From Gemmataceae bacterium (GTDB taxonomy: Bacteria; Planctomycetota; Planctomycetia; Gemmatales; Gemmataceae): a stretch of DNA of 64,000 nt. Below are positions 33,436 through 41,912 of the stretch, one piece after another. Each line of letters begins with the position of its first letter. Within the stretch, counting starts at the first letter, position 1. Both the position numbers and the translations under genes were made by a program. The notes under the pieces are model-generated. The model saw nothing but the letters and a program-made list of their open reading frames with translations. It did no database searches and was not told the DNA's origin. The DNA lies in assembly GCA_009692005.1 (NCBI GenBank), contig SHZZ01000001.1:324171-388170 (forward strand), written 5' to 3'.

Positions 33436-34254
33436 ATGATAGTACTCCGCTTGAAAAATCATTCTGGCATACCCCTGGAAGCCGATTGCGTTACTCCCGA
33501 CCTGTTTCAAGGAAAATCCTTGAGCGAGGTGGGCGCCTTGGAAGTGTTGGATGGCAACCGCAAGGCCCCCTTGGGCGAGTTTTTTGAAATCTCCGGGGAA
33601 GCCAGCGATGGACGCATTCAAATCCAGGGCGATTGCTCCAGGGTGAAATGGATTGGGTCCGGAATGACTTTTGGCGAAGTCCATGTGGATGGAAATGCAG
33701 GCATGCACTCCGGGTCAGCCATGAAGGGAGGAAAACTTGAAATCCATGGGAACTCTTCCGATTGGCTTGGCGCGGAAATGCGGGGAGGGGTGATTCATGT
33801 CCGGGGTAATACCGGGCACCTTTGCGGGGCTGCATACCGGGGCGGTTCCAAAGGCATGCGTGGCGGGACCATCCTGATTGAGGGAAATGCGGGGAACGAG
33901 ACTGCTGCTATGATGCGCAGGGGTTTGGTGGGAATCCGCGGGAATGTCGGCGACTTTGCTGGCATGGGGATGATTGCAGGCACTTTGGTGGTGGGAGGAG
34001 AAGTGGGCATTCGGACCGGAGCGGAAATGAAACGAGGCACTCTCGTTTTTCTTAACCACTTGCCCAAGCTTCTCCCCACTTTTCGCTATTCATGCGACTA
34101 TCGTCCGGGGTTTTTGCAACTCTATTTTTCTCGCCTCAAAAGTCTGGGCTTTCCTATACCCGGAAGTGATAGCCAGATTGTTTGGAAAAGGTATTGTGGC
34201 GACTTGCTTACTCTTGGCTTGGGGGAAATCCTGGTCCCTGCAAAAGCCAACTAA
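33436..34254 (+). CDS. fhcC: Formylmethanofuran dehydrogenase/hydrolase subunit C
   Basis: The 272-residue product is a right-handed beta-helix of Gly-rich repeats (GGKLEIHGNSSDWLGAEMRG, GGVIHVRGNTGHLCG, RGGTILIEGNAGNE, GTLVVGGEVGIRTGAEMK). This is the FwdC/FmdC layout, related to the GXGXG domain of glutamate synthase. In bacterial Fhc it is the scaffold of the formyltransferase/hydrolase complex, together with FhcA (amidohydrolase), FhcB and FhcD. It lies just downstream of ftr in the expected functional pairing, but fhcA/fhcB are missing here, so the complex is encoded at split loci. The FAD oxidoreductase gene follows after 27 bp. Confidence 0.92.
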   Translation: MIVLRLKNHSGIPLEADCVTPDLFQGKSLSEVGALEVLDGNRKAPLGEFFEISGEASDGRIQIQGDCSRVKWIGSGMTFGEVHVDGNAGMHSGSAMKGGKLEIHGNSSDWLGAEMRGGVIHVRGNTGHLCGAAYRGGSKGMRGGTILIEGNAGNETAAMMRRGLVGIRGNVGDFAGMGMIAGTLVVGGEVGIRTGAEMKRGTLVFLNHLPKLLPTFRYSCDYRPGFLQLYFSRLKSLGFPIPGSDSQIVWKRYCGDLLTLGLGEILVPAKAN

Positions 34255-34281
34255 CTTTTTCTGGGTAAAACAGGTCCTGTG

Positions 34282-35526
34282 ATGGAAGCAAAAAAAATTG
34301 CCATTCTTGGGGCCGGGCCAATTGGCATCGAGGCCGCTTTGTATGCTTCCAGGCTAAACTACAACTTCAAAGTTTTTGAAAAAGGCAAAGTTGCCGACCA
34401 TGTCCGTCACTGGGGCCATGTTAAATTGTTTACCCCAGTGGACTTGAACACTTCTCCTTTGGGAATGCAAATATTGGAAAGGGAAAACCTGCTGGAAGGA
34501 TTTCCCCAGCCAGGGGAATTTCAAACCGGGTTGGATTATGTCAACAGTTACCTGGAACCCTTGTCCCGTTCGCCGGGCTTACAGGGGAAAATTTCCCCCG
34601 AGGCTCGGGTCATTCGGGTTGGTCGGGAAAAACTCCTCAAAGAGGACTATCCCGGCGCGGACGAAAGGTCCAAGCAGCCTTTTAGACTTCTGGTTCAGCA
34701 GGGAAACCAGGAATTTTTGGAAAACGCGGACATTGTTCTCGATTGTTGCGGAGTCTATTCCCAGCACCGCTGGATCGGCGCAGGCGGCATTCCCGCTGTC
34801 GGGGAACGGGGCTGGCAAAGTCAGATTTCCTATTGGCTCGATGACATCTTGGGTTCTCGCGCGGCGCATTTCGCCGACAAGACGACTCTACTGGTTGGTG
34901 CCGGGTATTCTGCCGCCACTTCCCTTCTCAGTTTGTTGGAACTTTCCAAAAAACACCCCGCCACTTGGGTGATTTGGGCCGTAAGGGGGATCCAATCCCA
35001 ACCCATTCGCAGGTTCCCTTCCGACCCTTTTAAAGAACGAGACCGGCTGGCAGCTCGGGTTAATCACCTCGCTGCTCGCTGTGACGGAAACATGGAGTTT
35101 TTTAACCATGTCTCGGTGGAGTCCCTGGAATCGCTGGGGCCTGATAAAGGTTTCAAAGTGGTGGCAATGGTCCAAGGAAAAAAAGTGCAATGGGATGTCG
35201 ATCGCGTATTGGGTTTAGTGGGTTATTCGCCCGATAACGATATGTATAAGGAACTTCAAATTGAGGAAGACCCATTTACCTTGGGCACGGGCGGCATGGG
35301 GCCGGCGCTTGCCAAAGTATCAAAAGGCGCTTTACCTTTTGGCTTGGAAATGAAACTGGAGATGTTGAAGCAGCCCGAGCCAGGCTATTTTGTCCTGGGC
35401 GCCAAAAGTTTTGGCCGGGATTCTAACTTCTTTATCAAAAATGGTTTCAACCAAGTCCGCGAGGTCTTCAATTCCCTTTCCGGCGAAGGGGCGGTCCGTA
35501 AGGCCATACCCCAGGAAAGAAAATGA
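34282..35526 (+). CDS. FAD-dependent oxidoreductase ahead of the hopanoid genes
   Basis: The 414-residue flavoprotein has two dinucleotide-binding folds: FAD at the start (KIAILGAGPIGIEAALYASR) and an NAD(P)H site in the middle (LLVGAGYSAATSLLSLLEL). This is the two-domain layout of class B flavin monooxygenase-like and thioredoxin-reductase-like proteins. The tail (FVLGAKSFGRDSNFFIKNGF) is a distinctive block of planctomycete members. The substrate is unknown. Its stop overlaps the hpnA start in ATGA, so it is translationally tied to hopanoid biosynthesis; a role in squalene/hopanoid redox chemistry or lipid modification is possible but unproven. ATG 34282 is preferred to the adjacent GTG. 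Confidence 0.85.
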   Translation: MEAKKIAILGAGPIGIEAALYASRLNYNFKVFEKGKVADHVRHWGHVKLFTPVDLNTSPLGMQILERENLLEGFPQPGEFQTGLDYVNSYLEPLSRSPGLQGKISPEARVIRVGREKLLKEDYPGADERSKQPFRLLVQQGNQEFLENADIVLDCCGVYSQHRWIGAGGIPAVGERGWQSQISYWLDDILGSRAAHFADKTTLLVGAGYSAATSLLSLLELSKKHPATWVIWAVRGIQSQPIRRFPSDPFKERDRLAARVNHLAARCDGNMEFFNHVSVESLESLGPDKGFKVVAMVQGKKVQWDVDRVLGLVGYSPDNDMYKELQIEEDPFTLGTGGMGPALAKVSKGALPFGLEMKLEMLKQPEPGYFVLGAKSFGRDSNFFIKNGFNQVREVFNSLSGEGAVRKAIPQERK

Positions 35527-36563
35527 ATCCAACGCCCCCGTTTCTCCACCCTGGAGACCTTGTCCTGGTGACAGGTGGCGCGGGATTTATTGGCTCCCAT
35601 TTGGTTGAGCGGTTACTGGCGGATGAGGTGCGGGTTCGGGTTTTGGAAAAACCCGGGGCGGAAAACTTGCCCATTGCAAAAAAAGTGGATTTGATCCTTG
35701 GCGATATTTGCGACAGTGCTTGCGTTGAGCGCGCCGTTCAAGGTTGCAGGGCAGTTTTTCACCTGGCCGCGGATCCCAATCTCTGGCGAAAGAGCCGTAG
35801 CGGCTACCATCAAGTCAATTACCTTGGGGCAAAGAATGTCATTGAATTGGCACTGAAACAGGGAGTGCCAAGGATTGTTCACACGAGCACGGAAAGCATT
35901 CTAACCAGGAAAGATCAAACTGGGCCCATTGGGGAAAATCAAGAATTGCGAATTCAGGATGCCATTGGGTCCTATTGCCGTGCTAAAATGCGAGCGGAAA
36001 TTTTTGCCTTGGGGTTGGGAAAAGCCGGCGCCCCGGTTCTGGTGGTTAACCCCACTCTCCCGGTTGGCCCGGGAGATGAAAAGATCTCTCCGCCAACCCG
36101 GATGATCCTGGGATTTTGCAACAAAAAACGCAGGGAATACATTCATGGCGACTTGAATCTCGCCGATGTACGCGACATTGCCGAGGCCATGGTTTTAGCC
36201 CTGAATGCGGGAGTCCCGGGAAGACGGTATGTGCTTTCCGGTGAAAATCTGACGGTCCTGGAAGTATTCCAATTACTAGCTCGGCTTACAGGGTTGCCGC
36301 CGCCCAATAGGCGAATTCCTTTTCCCATTGCCTTGGCCTTTGCTTTTTTCTCGGAAATATGGGCCGATTGGGTTTCTGGGGTTTCCCCCGAGGCCAATTT
36401 AACTGGAGTTTTACTGACTCGGCGGATCATGCACTTTGATTCGCAGGTGACCTTGCGGAAAATGGGATGGAAACCACGGCCCGTTTTAGAATCGCTAAGA
36501 GATGCCTTGTCCTGGCACTTGGCTCGGGGGGAAATTACCCTGCCCGGTGGCAGGATAAATTAA
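35523..36563 (+). CDS. hpnA: Hopanoid-associated sugar epimerase
   Basis: The 346-residue extended SDR/epimerase has the NAD(P) loop VLVTGGAGFIGSHLVERLL, a catalytic Tyr-x-x-x-Lys in SYCRAKMRAE, the preceding STES segment and a DVRDIAEAMVLAL motif. The family assignment to HpnA follows from its similarity in layout and its place before shc, hpnH and hpnG. HpnA is thought to act on sugar-linked hopanoid side-chain precursors, but its reaction is not demonstrated. It starts in an ATGA overlap with the FAD oxidoreductase gene. A likely promoter for the downstream genes begins 42 bp past its stop. Confidence 0.82.
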   Translation: MNPTPPFLHPGDLVLVTGGAGFIGSHLVERLLADEVRVRVLEKPGAENLPIAKKVDLILGDICDSACVERAVQGCRAVFHLAADPNLWRKSRSGYHQVNYLGAKNVIELALKQGVPRIVHTSTESILTRKDQTGPIGENQELRIQDAIGSYCRAKMRAEIFALGLGKAGAPVLVVNPTLPVGPGDEKISPPTRMILGFCNKKRREYIHGDLNLADVRDIAEAMVLALNAGVPGRRYVLSGENLTVLEVFQLLARLTGLPPPNRRIPFPIALAFAFFSEIWADWVSGVSPEANLTGVLLTRRIMHFDSQVTLRKMGWKPRPVLESLRDALSWHLARGEITLPGGRIN

Positions 36564-36604
36564 CACTTTGGCCAAGGAAACCGAGTGAAAGGGCCGGATA
36601 TTCC

Positions 36605-36634
36605 TTGCCTAGGGGAATTGCTTTGAATTATAAA
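36605..36634 (+). promoter_or_regulatory. Candidate promoter for shc-hpnH-hpnG
   Basis: TTGCCT (36605-36610) and TATAAA (36629-36634, 5/6) are separated by 18 bases in the 110-bp gap before shc. This suggests that hopanoid cyclisation genes can be transcribed independently of the upstream C1 genes. Confidence 0.45.
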
Positions 36635-36673
36635 AGCACCTGCGAATAATTAACTCGTGGGGAAAGGAATCCT

Positions 36674-38635
36674 GTGGGCATCGCGGCGCTTGAACCTTAC
36701 CTATCTGCTGGTCGCCCCAAACCCGGCGTGCCGGGTCTTTTTCCCAGAGCGTTGGAAGCCTCCCATAAAGCCGGTGCCTTTTTAGCCTCCTTCCAAAAAC
36801 CCGATGGCCATTGGGTGGCGGAGTTACAGGGCGATACCATCCTGGAATCTGAGTTCATTCTCCTTATGGCTTTCCTTGGCCGGGAAAAAGAGTCTATTTG
36901 TCAAGCGGGTGCCAGGTACATTATTTCCCACCAGCGCCCGGAAGGGGGTTGGAGCAACTACCCCGGTGGGCCTTTGGATGTCAGCGTTTCCGTTAAAGCC
37001 TATTTCGCTTTGAAATTGACGGGAACTGACCCTGAGCTAACCTGGATGAAGTTGGCCAAAGAGGAAATCCTCCGCGCCGGGGGCGCTGAAAAATGCAACA
37101 GCTTCTCCCGTTTTTACTTGGCGCTGCTGGGGGAGTACCCTTACGCAAATTGCCCGGAAGTTCCCCCGGAACTGGTGCTGCTTCCGGGCTGGTGCCCTTT
37201 CAATATTTACTCCATGTCGAGCTGGACGCGCACCATTTTGGTGCCCTTGTCCATTTTTTCCGCATTCAAGCCAGTGCGACAGGTCTCCAAGGAGTTGGGA
37301 ATCCGTGAGCTATTTGTCGATGATCCCAGCCAGCCGCGCTGGCCATCCATGCCAACGCCCGGGGTTTTTTCCTGGAAGAATTTTTTCTTGGTGATGGACT
37401 TGCTGGTGAAAAAAGCCGCGCCGCATTTTCCCAGAATCCGGCAATTTGCGGTAGAAAAAGCTGCCCTGTGGATGCGGAACCACTTTGCTAAATCCGATGG
37501 CGTGGGCGCCATTTTTCCTCCCATGATTTACACCGTGCTGGCCCTGCACTGCCTCGGTGTACCTGAGCAAAGTAAAGAATTTCAATGGGCCATGAAACAG
37601 CTTTTTGACCTGGCGATCACGGAGAATGGCGAAACTCGGTTGCAACCCTGCTTTTCACCGGTGTGGGATACGGCGTTGGCCTGCATTACCTTGGCCGATG
37701 TCAATGACCCTGCTAGCAAGCCCGGGTTGGCCAGGGCCGTCGAGTGGCTAATGGGCAAGGAAGTCAAGGATCGTGGTGATTGCCATCAATTGCATCCGGA
37801 TATGCGGCCTTCCGGCTGGTTCTTTGAATACCGCAATGAGTTTTACCCGGACATCGATGACACGGTCATGGTGATCTTGGCCTTGGCGAAAACCGGGTTA
37901 ATCGAGAAGCCTAGTTGCCGGGAGGCTGTGGAGCGGGCGGTCCGTTGGATTTTTCAAATGCAAAACCGGGATGGTGGCTGGGGTGCTTTCGACCGGGATA
38001 TCGATCAGGAAATTCTGACCAAGGTTCCCTTTGCTGACCATAATGCCATGCTTGACCCCACCTGCCCTGACATCACAGCCCGGGTTCTCGAAGCCTTAGG
38101 GGGATTTGGGTGCACCGAGGCAGATATTCATATTCGTTCCGCCGTGGAATTCATTCGAAAAACTCAGGAACCTTGTGGCGGTTGGCCTGGGCGATGGGGA
38201 GTGAATTACTTGTACGGCACCTGGCAGGTTTTGGTGGGATTGCGCGCAGTTGGTTTTGATATGTCAAGTCCCATGGCTCGCGCCGGGGTGCGCTGGTTGA
38301 AAAGTTGCCAGCAGGACAACGGCGCCTGGGGGGAAAGCTGCGCCAGTTACGATGACCCAGCTTTCGCTGGCAAAGGCGATCCTACACCTTCCCAAACCGC
38401 CTGGGCCATCCTTGGATTAATGGCTGCAGGTGAAGAGAATTCACTTGAGGTTCGCGCTGGGTTAGAATATTTGATCCACAACCAGCTCCAGGATGGATCT
38501 TGGGAGGAGGAGCCTTTTACCGGAACGGGGTTTCCAAAAGTTTTTTACCTCCGTTACCATTTTTACAGGGTTTACTTCCCGGCCATGGCTTTGGCGCGTT
38601 TTTCATGTACCCATGGCTATACTGCCAAGGAATAG
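36674..38635 (+). CDS. shc: Squalene-hopene cyclase
   Basis: The 653-residue enzyme cyclises squalene to hopene at the membrane. The protonating motif is DIDD at 393-396 (in EFYPDIDDTVMVILALA). QW-type repeats are scattered through the sequence (FLASFQKPDGHWVAE, ISHQRPEGGWSNYP, MQNRDGGWGAFDRD, RKTQEPCGGWPGRWG, SCQQDNGAWGES). Length is normal. GTG 36674 follows a GGGGAAAGGA Shine-Dalgarno. It is followed by the hpnH start after 48 bp. It is the first of three genes covering squalene to adenosylhopane to ribosylhopane; squalene-forming genes (hpnCDE) are not in the window. Confidence 0.97.
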   Translation: MGIAALEPYLSAGRPKPGVPGLFPRALEASHKAGAFLASFQKPDGHWVAELQGDTILESEFILLMAFLGREKESICQAGARYIISHQRPEGGWSNYPGGPLDVSVSVKAYFALKLTGTDPELTWMKLAKEEILRAGGAEKCNSFSRFYLALLGEYPYANCPEVPPELVLLPGWCPFNIYSMSSWTRTILVPLSIFSAFKPVRQVSKELGIRELFVDDPSQPRWPSMPTPGVFSWKNFFLVMDLLVKKAAPHFPRIRQFAVEKAALWMRNHFAKSDGVGAIFPPMIYTVLALHCLGVPEQSKEFQWAMKQLFDLAITENGETRLQPCFSPVWDTALACITLADVNDPASKPGLARAVEWLMGKEVKDRGDCHQLHPDMRPSGWFFEYRNEFYPDIDDTVMVILALAKTGLIEKPSCREAVERAVRWIFQMQNRDGGWGAFDRDIDQEILTKVPFADHNAMLDPTCPDITARVLEALGGFGCTEADIHIRSAVEFIRKTQEPCGGWPGRWGVNYLYGTWQVLVGLRAVGFDMSSPMARAGVRWLKSCQQDNGAWGESCASYDDPAFAGKGDPTPSQTAWAILGLMAAGEENSLEVRAGLEYLIHNQLQDGSWEEEPFTGTGFPKVFYLRYHFYRVYFPAMALARFSCTHGYTAKE

Positions 38636-38683
38636 TATGATTCAGAACGGGTGTTTCCCGTAGTCACTCAGAAAGGATTTCCA

Positions 38684-39703
38684 ATGCGGTTTCCACTTTC
38701 CTTGACCACCAGCATGGCTGGTTACATTGCCAAGAACAAAATCAAGCGCAAGAAAAAATTCCCCCTGGTTTTGATGTTGGAACCGTTGCATGCTTGCAAC
38801 CTGACCTGCACAGGCTGCGGCCGGATTCGTGAATATTCTACTTCGATCAAGGATAAGCTGACTTTGGAAGAGTGCTTGGAATCGGTGGACCAGGCCGGCG
38901 CGCCTATTGTCAGTATCTGCGGGGGGGAACCGCTGATTTACCCCGAAATCGGCAGCTTGGTTCGGGAAATCCTCAACAGGCGAAAGCACATTTACCTGTG
39001 CACCAATGGGGTGTTTTTGGAAAAGAAAATCGACCAATTCCAGCCAACTGACCGGTTCTTTTTTAATGTTCATCTGGACGGCCTCGAGGATACCCACGAC
39101 TTAATGGTCGAACGGAAGGGTGTTTTCAAGGCTGCGGTGGAAGGAATCAAGGTCGCCAAGGAGAAAGGGTTTCTGGTTTGCACCAACACCACCATCTATA
39201 AAGAAACCAATCTGGAGGAAATTGACCGCCTTTATGCCTTCTTAACTCGGCTGGGTGTGGATGGTTTCTTGATTTCCCCGGCCTATGGCTATGCGGCAGT
39301 GCAAGACACCAACCCCGAAGGGGCGGCACAGATCTTCATGACCCGAAAAGATATCAGGGAAAAGTTTCAGGAAGCTAAAAAACTTTTCAAAAAATACCGC
39401 ATGATGTCTTCACCAATCTATTTGGACTTCCTCAGCGGGGAAAGGGAGTTGTCCTGCACGGCTTGGGGCAATCCTACTCGCAATATCAAGGGGTGGAAGG
39501 GCCCCTGCTACTTGATTACCGACAAGCATCATGACTCTTTTGATGAATTAATCGAAACCACGGACTGGGATAGTTATGGCTATGGGAAAGACCCTAGGTG
39601 CGAACATTGTTTGGTTCATTCCGGCTACGAAGCCAGCGCTGCCTTGGGTGTTAATTCCAGGTTCGGCGACAGTCTGCGAATGCTTCTTTGGCAAATGTCG
39701 TGA
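38684..39703 (+). CDS. hpnH: Adenosyl-hopene transferase HpnH (radical SAM)
   Basis: The 339-residue radical-SAM enzyme attaches 5'-deoxyadenosine to hopene (diploptene). The [4Fe-4S] motif is CNLTCTGC (Cys38, Cys42, Cys45), the GGEPL loop is present, and HACNLTCTGCGRIREYSTSI matches the family. An auxiliary Cys-rich tail (DPRCEHCLVHSGYE) follows the SPASM-like/HpnH C-terminus. ATG 38684 follows AAGGA; upstream GTG in frame is less likely. Its TGA (39701-39703) overlaps a possible GTG start of the next gene, so translation of hpnG may be coupled. Confidence 0.95.
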   Translation: MRFPLSLTTSMAGYIAKNKIKRKKKFPLVLMLEPLHACNLTCTGCGRIREYSTSIKDKLTLEECLESVDQAGAPIVSICGGEPLIYPEIGSLVREILNRRKHIYLCTNGVFLEKKIDQFQPTDRFFFNVHLDGLEDTHDLMVERKGVFKAAVEGIKVAKEKGFLVCTNTTIYKETNLEEIDRLYAFLTRLGVDGFLISPAYGYAAVQDTNPEGAAQIFMTRKDIREKFQEAKKLFKKYRMMSSPIYLDFLSGERELSCTAWGNPTRNIKGWKGPCYLITDKHHDSFDELIETTDWDSYGYGKDPRCEHCLVHSGYEASAALGVNSRFGDSLRMLLWQMS

Positions 39704-39741
39704 ACAATGCTGGGCCAAGTCCAGGAACCGCGCCGGGGAAA

Positions 39742-40491
39742 ATGATTTGGATTTTCTTTCCAACCCGGCGTGAGGCCAATTCCTTGCCGGGCAGAAATGT
39801 TATTTTTTCCCCGGGGATCGTCGCCCAAAAAGTACTTCCTTCCCATCTCCAGGTTTTTTCCTTTGTCATTGGCATGGGGGTGCATTGCCTGAAGCGGGTG
39901 AATTGCCTGGTGGATGGCATCGCATCGGGTTTAGTGACAAAGCCGGATTGGATAATTTTGTCCGGTTATGCTGGGGCATGCCAAGGAGACTTGGCAACTG
40001 GCGATACAATATTGGCCACCCAAGTGTCCTACTTGGGTGAGCGGTTTCCGCTTTTCCACGAAAAAATTTCTGCCATGGAAACCCTTCGCTTGGGGCCAAT
40101 GGCATCGGTGGACAATATCGCGAGTGAAAAGGAAAAGGGGGAACTGAAAAAAAAGGATTTTCTAGCGGTTGAAATGGAAGCAGGACAGATTCTTAAGGCA
40201 TTGGGCGCACGGTTGCCTTGCCCAATGATAATGGTGAGGGTGATTTTGGACCGGTTAGGTTATAATTTTCCCGCTGTAATAGGAAAGGCCCTGTTTTCGA
40301 GTACAAAAACCAGCTGGTTTTGGACAATGAAAGGGTTTTTGAACCCATGGAACTGGGGAGAATTGGTTTCGTTATGGAAAATGTCCAAAAAGGCCAATGT
40401 GGAATTGCACAAAGTGCTTAAAATGGTGATCCTTGGACTTAACAGCTTTTCACTAATTTTCAACCTTGAATTCATTCGTTTTTTTCCCTAA
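39742..40491 (+). CDS. hpnG: Adenosylhopane nucleosidase/hopanoid phosphorylase HpnG
   Basis: The 249-residue protein is a nucleoside-phosphorylase-fold enzyme. HpnG removes adenine from adenosylhopane to give ribosylhopane. The segment MIWIFFPTRREANSL opens the fold, and LSGYAGACQGDLATGDTILA and FLAVEMEAGQILKALGARLP match substrate- and active-site blocks of the family. ATG 39742 has GGGGA upstream and fits the domain boundary; a GTG at 39700, in a GTGA overlap with hpnH, would add 14 residues. The C-terminal 40 residues are unusual, with Lys- and Asn-rich hydrophobic stretches. It is the last gene of the hopanoid block. Confidence 0.88.
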   Translation: MIWIFFPTRREANSLPGRNVIFSPGIVAQKVLPSHLQVFSFVIGMGVHCLKRVNCLVDGIASGLVTKPDWIILSGYAGACQGDLATGDTILATQVSYLGERFPLFHEKISAMETLRLGPMASVDNIASEKEKGELKKKDFLAVEMEAGQILKALGARLPCPMIMVRVILDRLGYNFPAVIGKALFSSTKTSWFWTMKGFLNPWNWGELVSLWKMSKKANVELHKVLKMVILGLNSFSLIFNLEFIRFFP

Positions 40492-40842
40492 TCCCAGGTA
40501 TTTGAAAGAGTTACTTCCAATTCCTTGCCGATGTCGTGATATCCTCGACCTCAGGAAAGGACTGGCCAATGGTTTGTGTAGATTTGGTTAACTCTTGTAA
40601 TTATTTCAATAAAGTACTTGAATTTGTTTTTCCACCCCTATAAGATTCGTTGTCCAATGCGGCAACCGACCCGCTTAGCATTAATTACGCAACAAAAGTC
40701 GGTGTTGGTTAATGGTCCAAAGAAATCCACGGTGGAAAACCCCCACTCATGGTTTCTGTAGGTGGTTAAAGTTTTGCCCGGAGGTCCCAAGTGGTTTGGG
40801 ACCCTGTAGAGCTTTTTTTTTATTTGAGGAAAGTTTGTTAAA
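40492..40842 (+). promoter_or_regulatory. Long 5' leader of the sigma factor gene
   Basis: This 351-bp stretch has no open reading frame that I trust. A TATAAG at 40639-40644 has TTGAAT (40618-40623) 15 bases before it, a weak promoter. A stem-loop followed by a T-run (40783-40821) lies just before the sigma gene. A GAGG at 40826-40829 serves as ribosome-binding site. Confidence 0.4.
40783..40821 (+). terminator. Hairpin plus T-run upstream of the sigma factor gene (terminator or attenuator)
   Basis: GGTCCCAA (40783-40790) pairs with TTGGGACC (40796-40803) around a five-base loop. Nine unpaired bases follow, then nine consecutive T (40813-40821). It could end the hopanoid transcript or work as an attenuator 22 bases before the sigma start. 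Confidence 0.55.
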
Positions 40843-41856
40843 ATGAAAACTAAACGGCGTACCAAAGATGACCCGAAGGAAATCGAAGTCCTTAGTACTC
40901 TTGCCAACCCGGCGATTTTTTCTTCCGATCTGTTGACCCCCGAAGAAGAGCGGGAATTGCTTGCCGATTTTTGGGAAACCAAATGTGAACTGGTGCGGAA
41001 TTTGATCCGCCAGTATCCCAAATTGCGCGCACACAGGCCTTCTCTTGAACCTTGGCCAATGGCGCAATTCATTAGGGATCATTGCGTGGCATCCGCCAGG
41101 AATGCCACGCCTATTCGCAGGTTGCACGACCGGTATGTTCACTTGAAACACCGGCTGGCTTCCGCCAATATCCGTTTGGCCGCGCATGTCGCCAAACGAT
41201 TCCGTCACCATGCATTAAGCTATGCGGACCTGCTCCAAGAAGCGGTTTGCGGCTTGATGCAAGCCATTGACCGGTTTGATGTCAGCCATGGCACCCGGTT
41301 GGCAACTTATGCCACCTGGTGGATTCGCCAGACGCTGCAGATCGCGGTGGCAAGGCAAAGCCATTTGGTCAGCCTTTCTCCGCACCATTTGCAGGAACTT
41401 GGGCAGTTGCAGCAGGAGTCCGAGGCATTGGCTCATGGTGGAAAACACCTGCCGACTCCCCAGGAACTCGCTGCCAGGACTGGCTCGAGCCTGGAACATT
41501 TGACTCACCTGCAAACCGCCACGCGCACACCGGTTTCCTTGAATGCTGTTTTGGATGACGACAGCGACTTCAAATTGACCGAGGCGATGCCAGACAACGA
41601 GAGTACGATTCAGAGGACGAATTCCGAAAGGCAGGAAGCGCTCCTGTTCTTGATGGAAAACCTCCGGCCGCGGGAACGGAAGGTTTTGGATCTGCGCTTT
41701 GGCCTAACTGGGAGTGGCACTCACAGTTTGCGCCAGATTGGCTACTTGCTGAGGATCAGCAAGGAAAGGGTGCGGCAGATTCAAAATCGTGCTTTGGAAA
41801 AACTGCGCGGTTCGGCCGAACGAGTTGGATGGGAAGCCGACCTGCTCTTGGGTTAA
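40843..41856 (+). CDS. RNA polymerase sigma-70 family factor (group 1/2-like)
   Basis: The 337-residue factor lacks a long region 1.1. It carries region 2 (NIRLAAHVAKRFRHHALSYA with YATWWIRQTLQIAVARQ, the -10 recognition helix) and a region 3-like segment (LPTPQELAARTGSSLEHL). Region 4 (LRPRERKVLDLRFGLTG...SLRQIGYLLRISKERVRQIQ) ends in the -35 helix-turn-helix typical of the RpoD/SigA/RpoS group. It is shorter than primary sigma factors, so an alternative housekeeping-like sigma factor is likely. The leader with a stem-loop and T-run suggests regulation by attenuation. A bidirectional-type terminator follows. Confidence 0.9.
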   Translation: MKTKRRTKDDPKEIEVLSTLANPAIFSSDLLTPEEERELLADFWETKCELVRNLIRQYPKLRAHRPSLEPWPMAQFIRDHCVASARNATPIRRLHDRYVHLKHRLASANIRLAAHVAKRFRHHALSYADLLQEAVCGLMQAIDRFDVSHGTRLATYATWWIRQTLQIAVARQSHLVSLSPHHLQELGQLQQESEALAHGGKHLPTPQELAARTGSSLEHLTHLQTATRTPVSLNAVLDDDSDFKLTEAMPDNESTIQRTNSERQEALLFLMENLRPRERKVLDLRFGLTGSGTHSLRQIGYLLRISKERVRQIQNRALEKLRGSAERVGWEADLLLG

Positions 41857-41877
41857 ACCTGATTTGCGTTCTTGGCT

Positions 41878-41912
41878 GCCAGGCAGGATTTTATTCCTGC
41901 CTGGCTTTTTTT
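41878..41912. terminator. Rho-independent terminator between sigma factor and E2-like gene
   Basis: A 10-bp GC-rich stem (GCCAGGCAGG 41878-41887 with CCTGCCTGGC 41896-41905) and an eight-base loop are followed by seven T. The E2-like stop codon lies inside the T-run. Confidence 0.92.
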
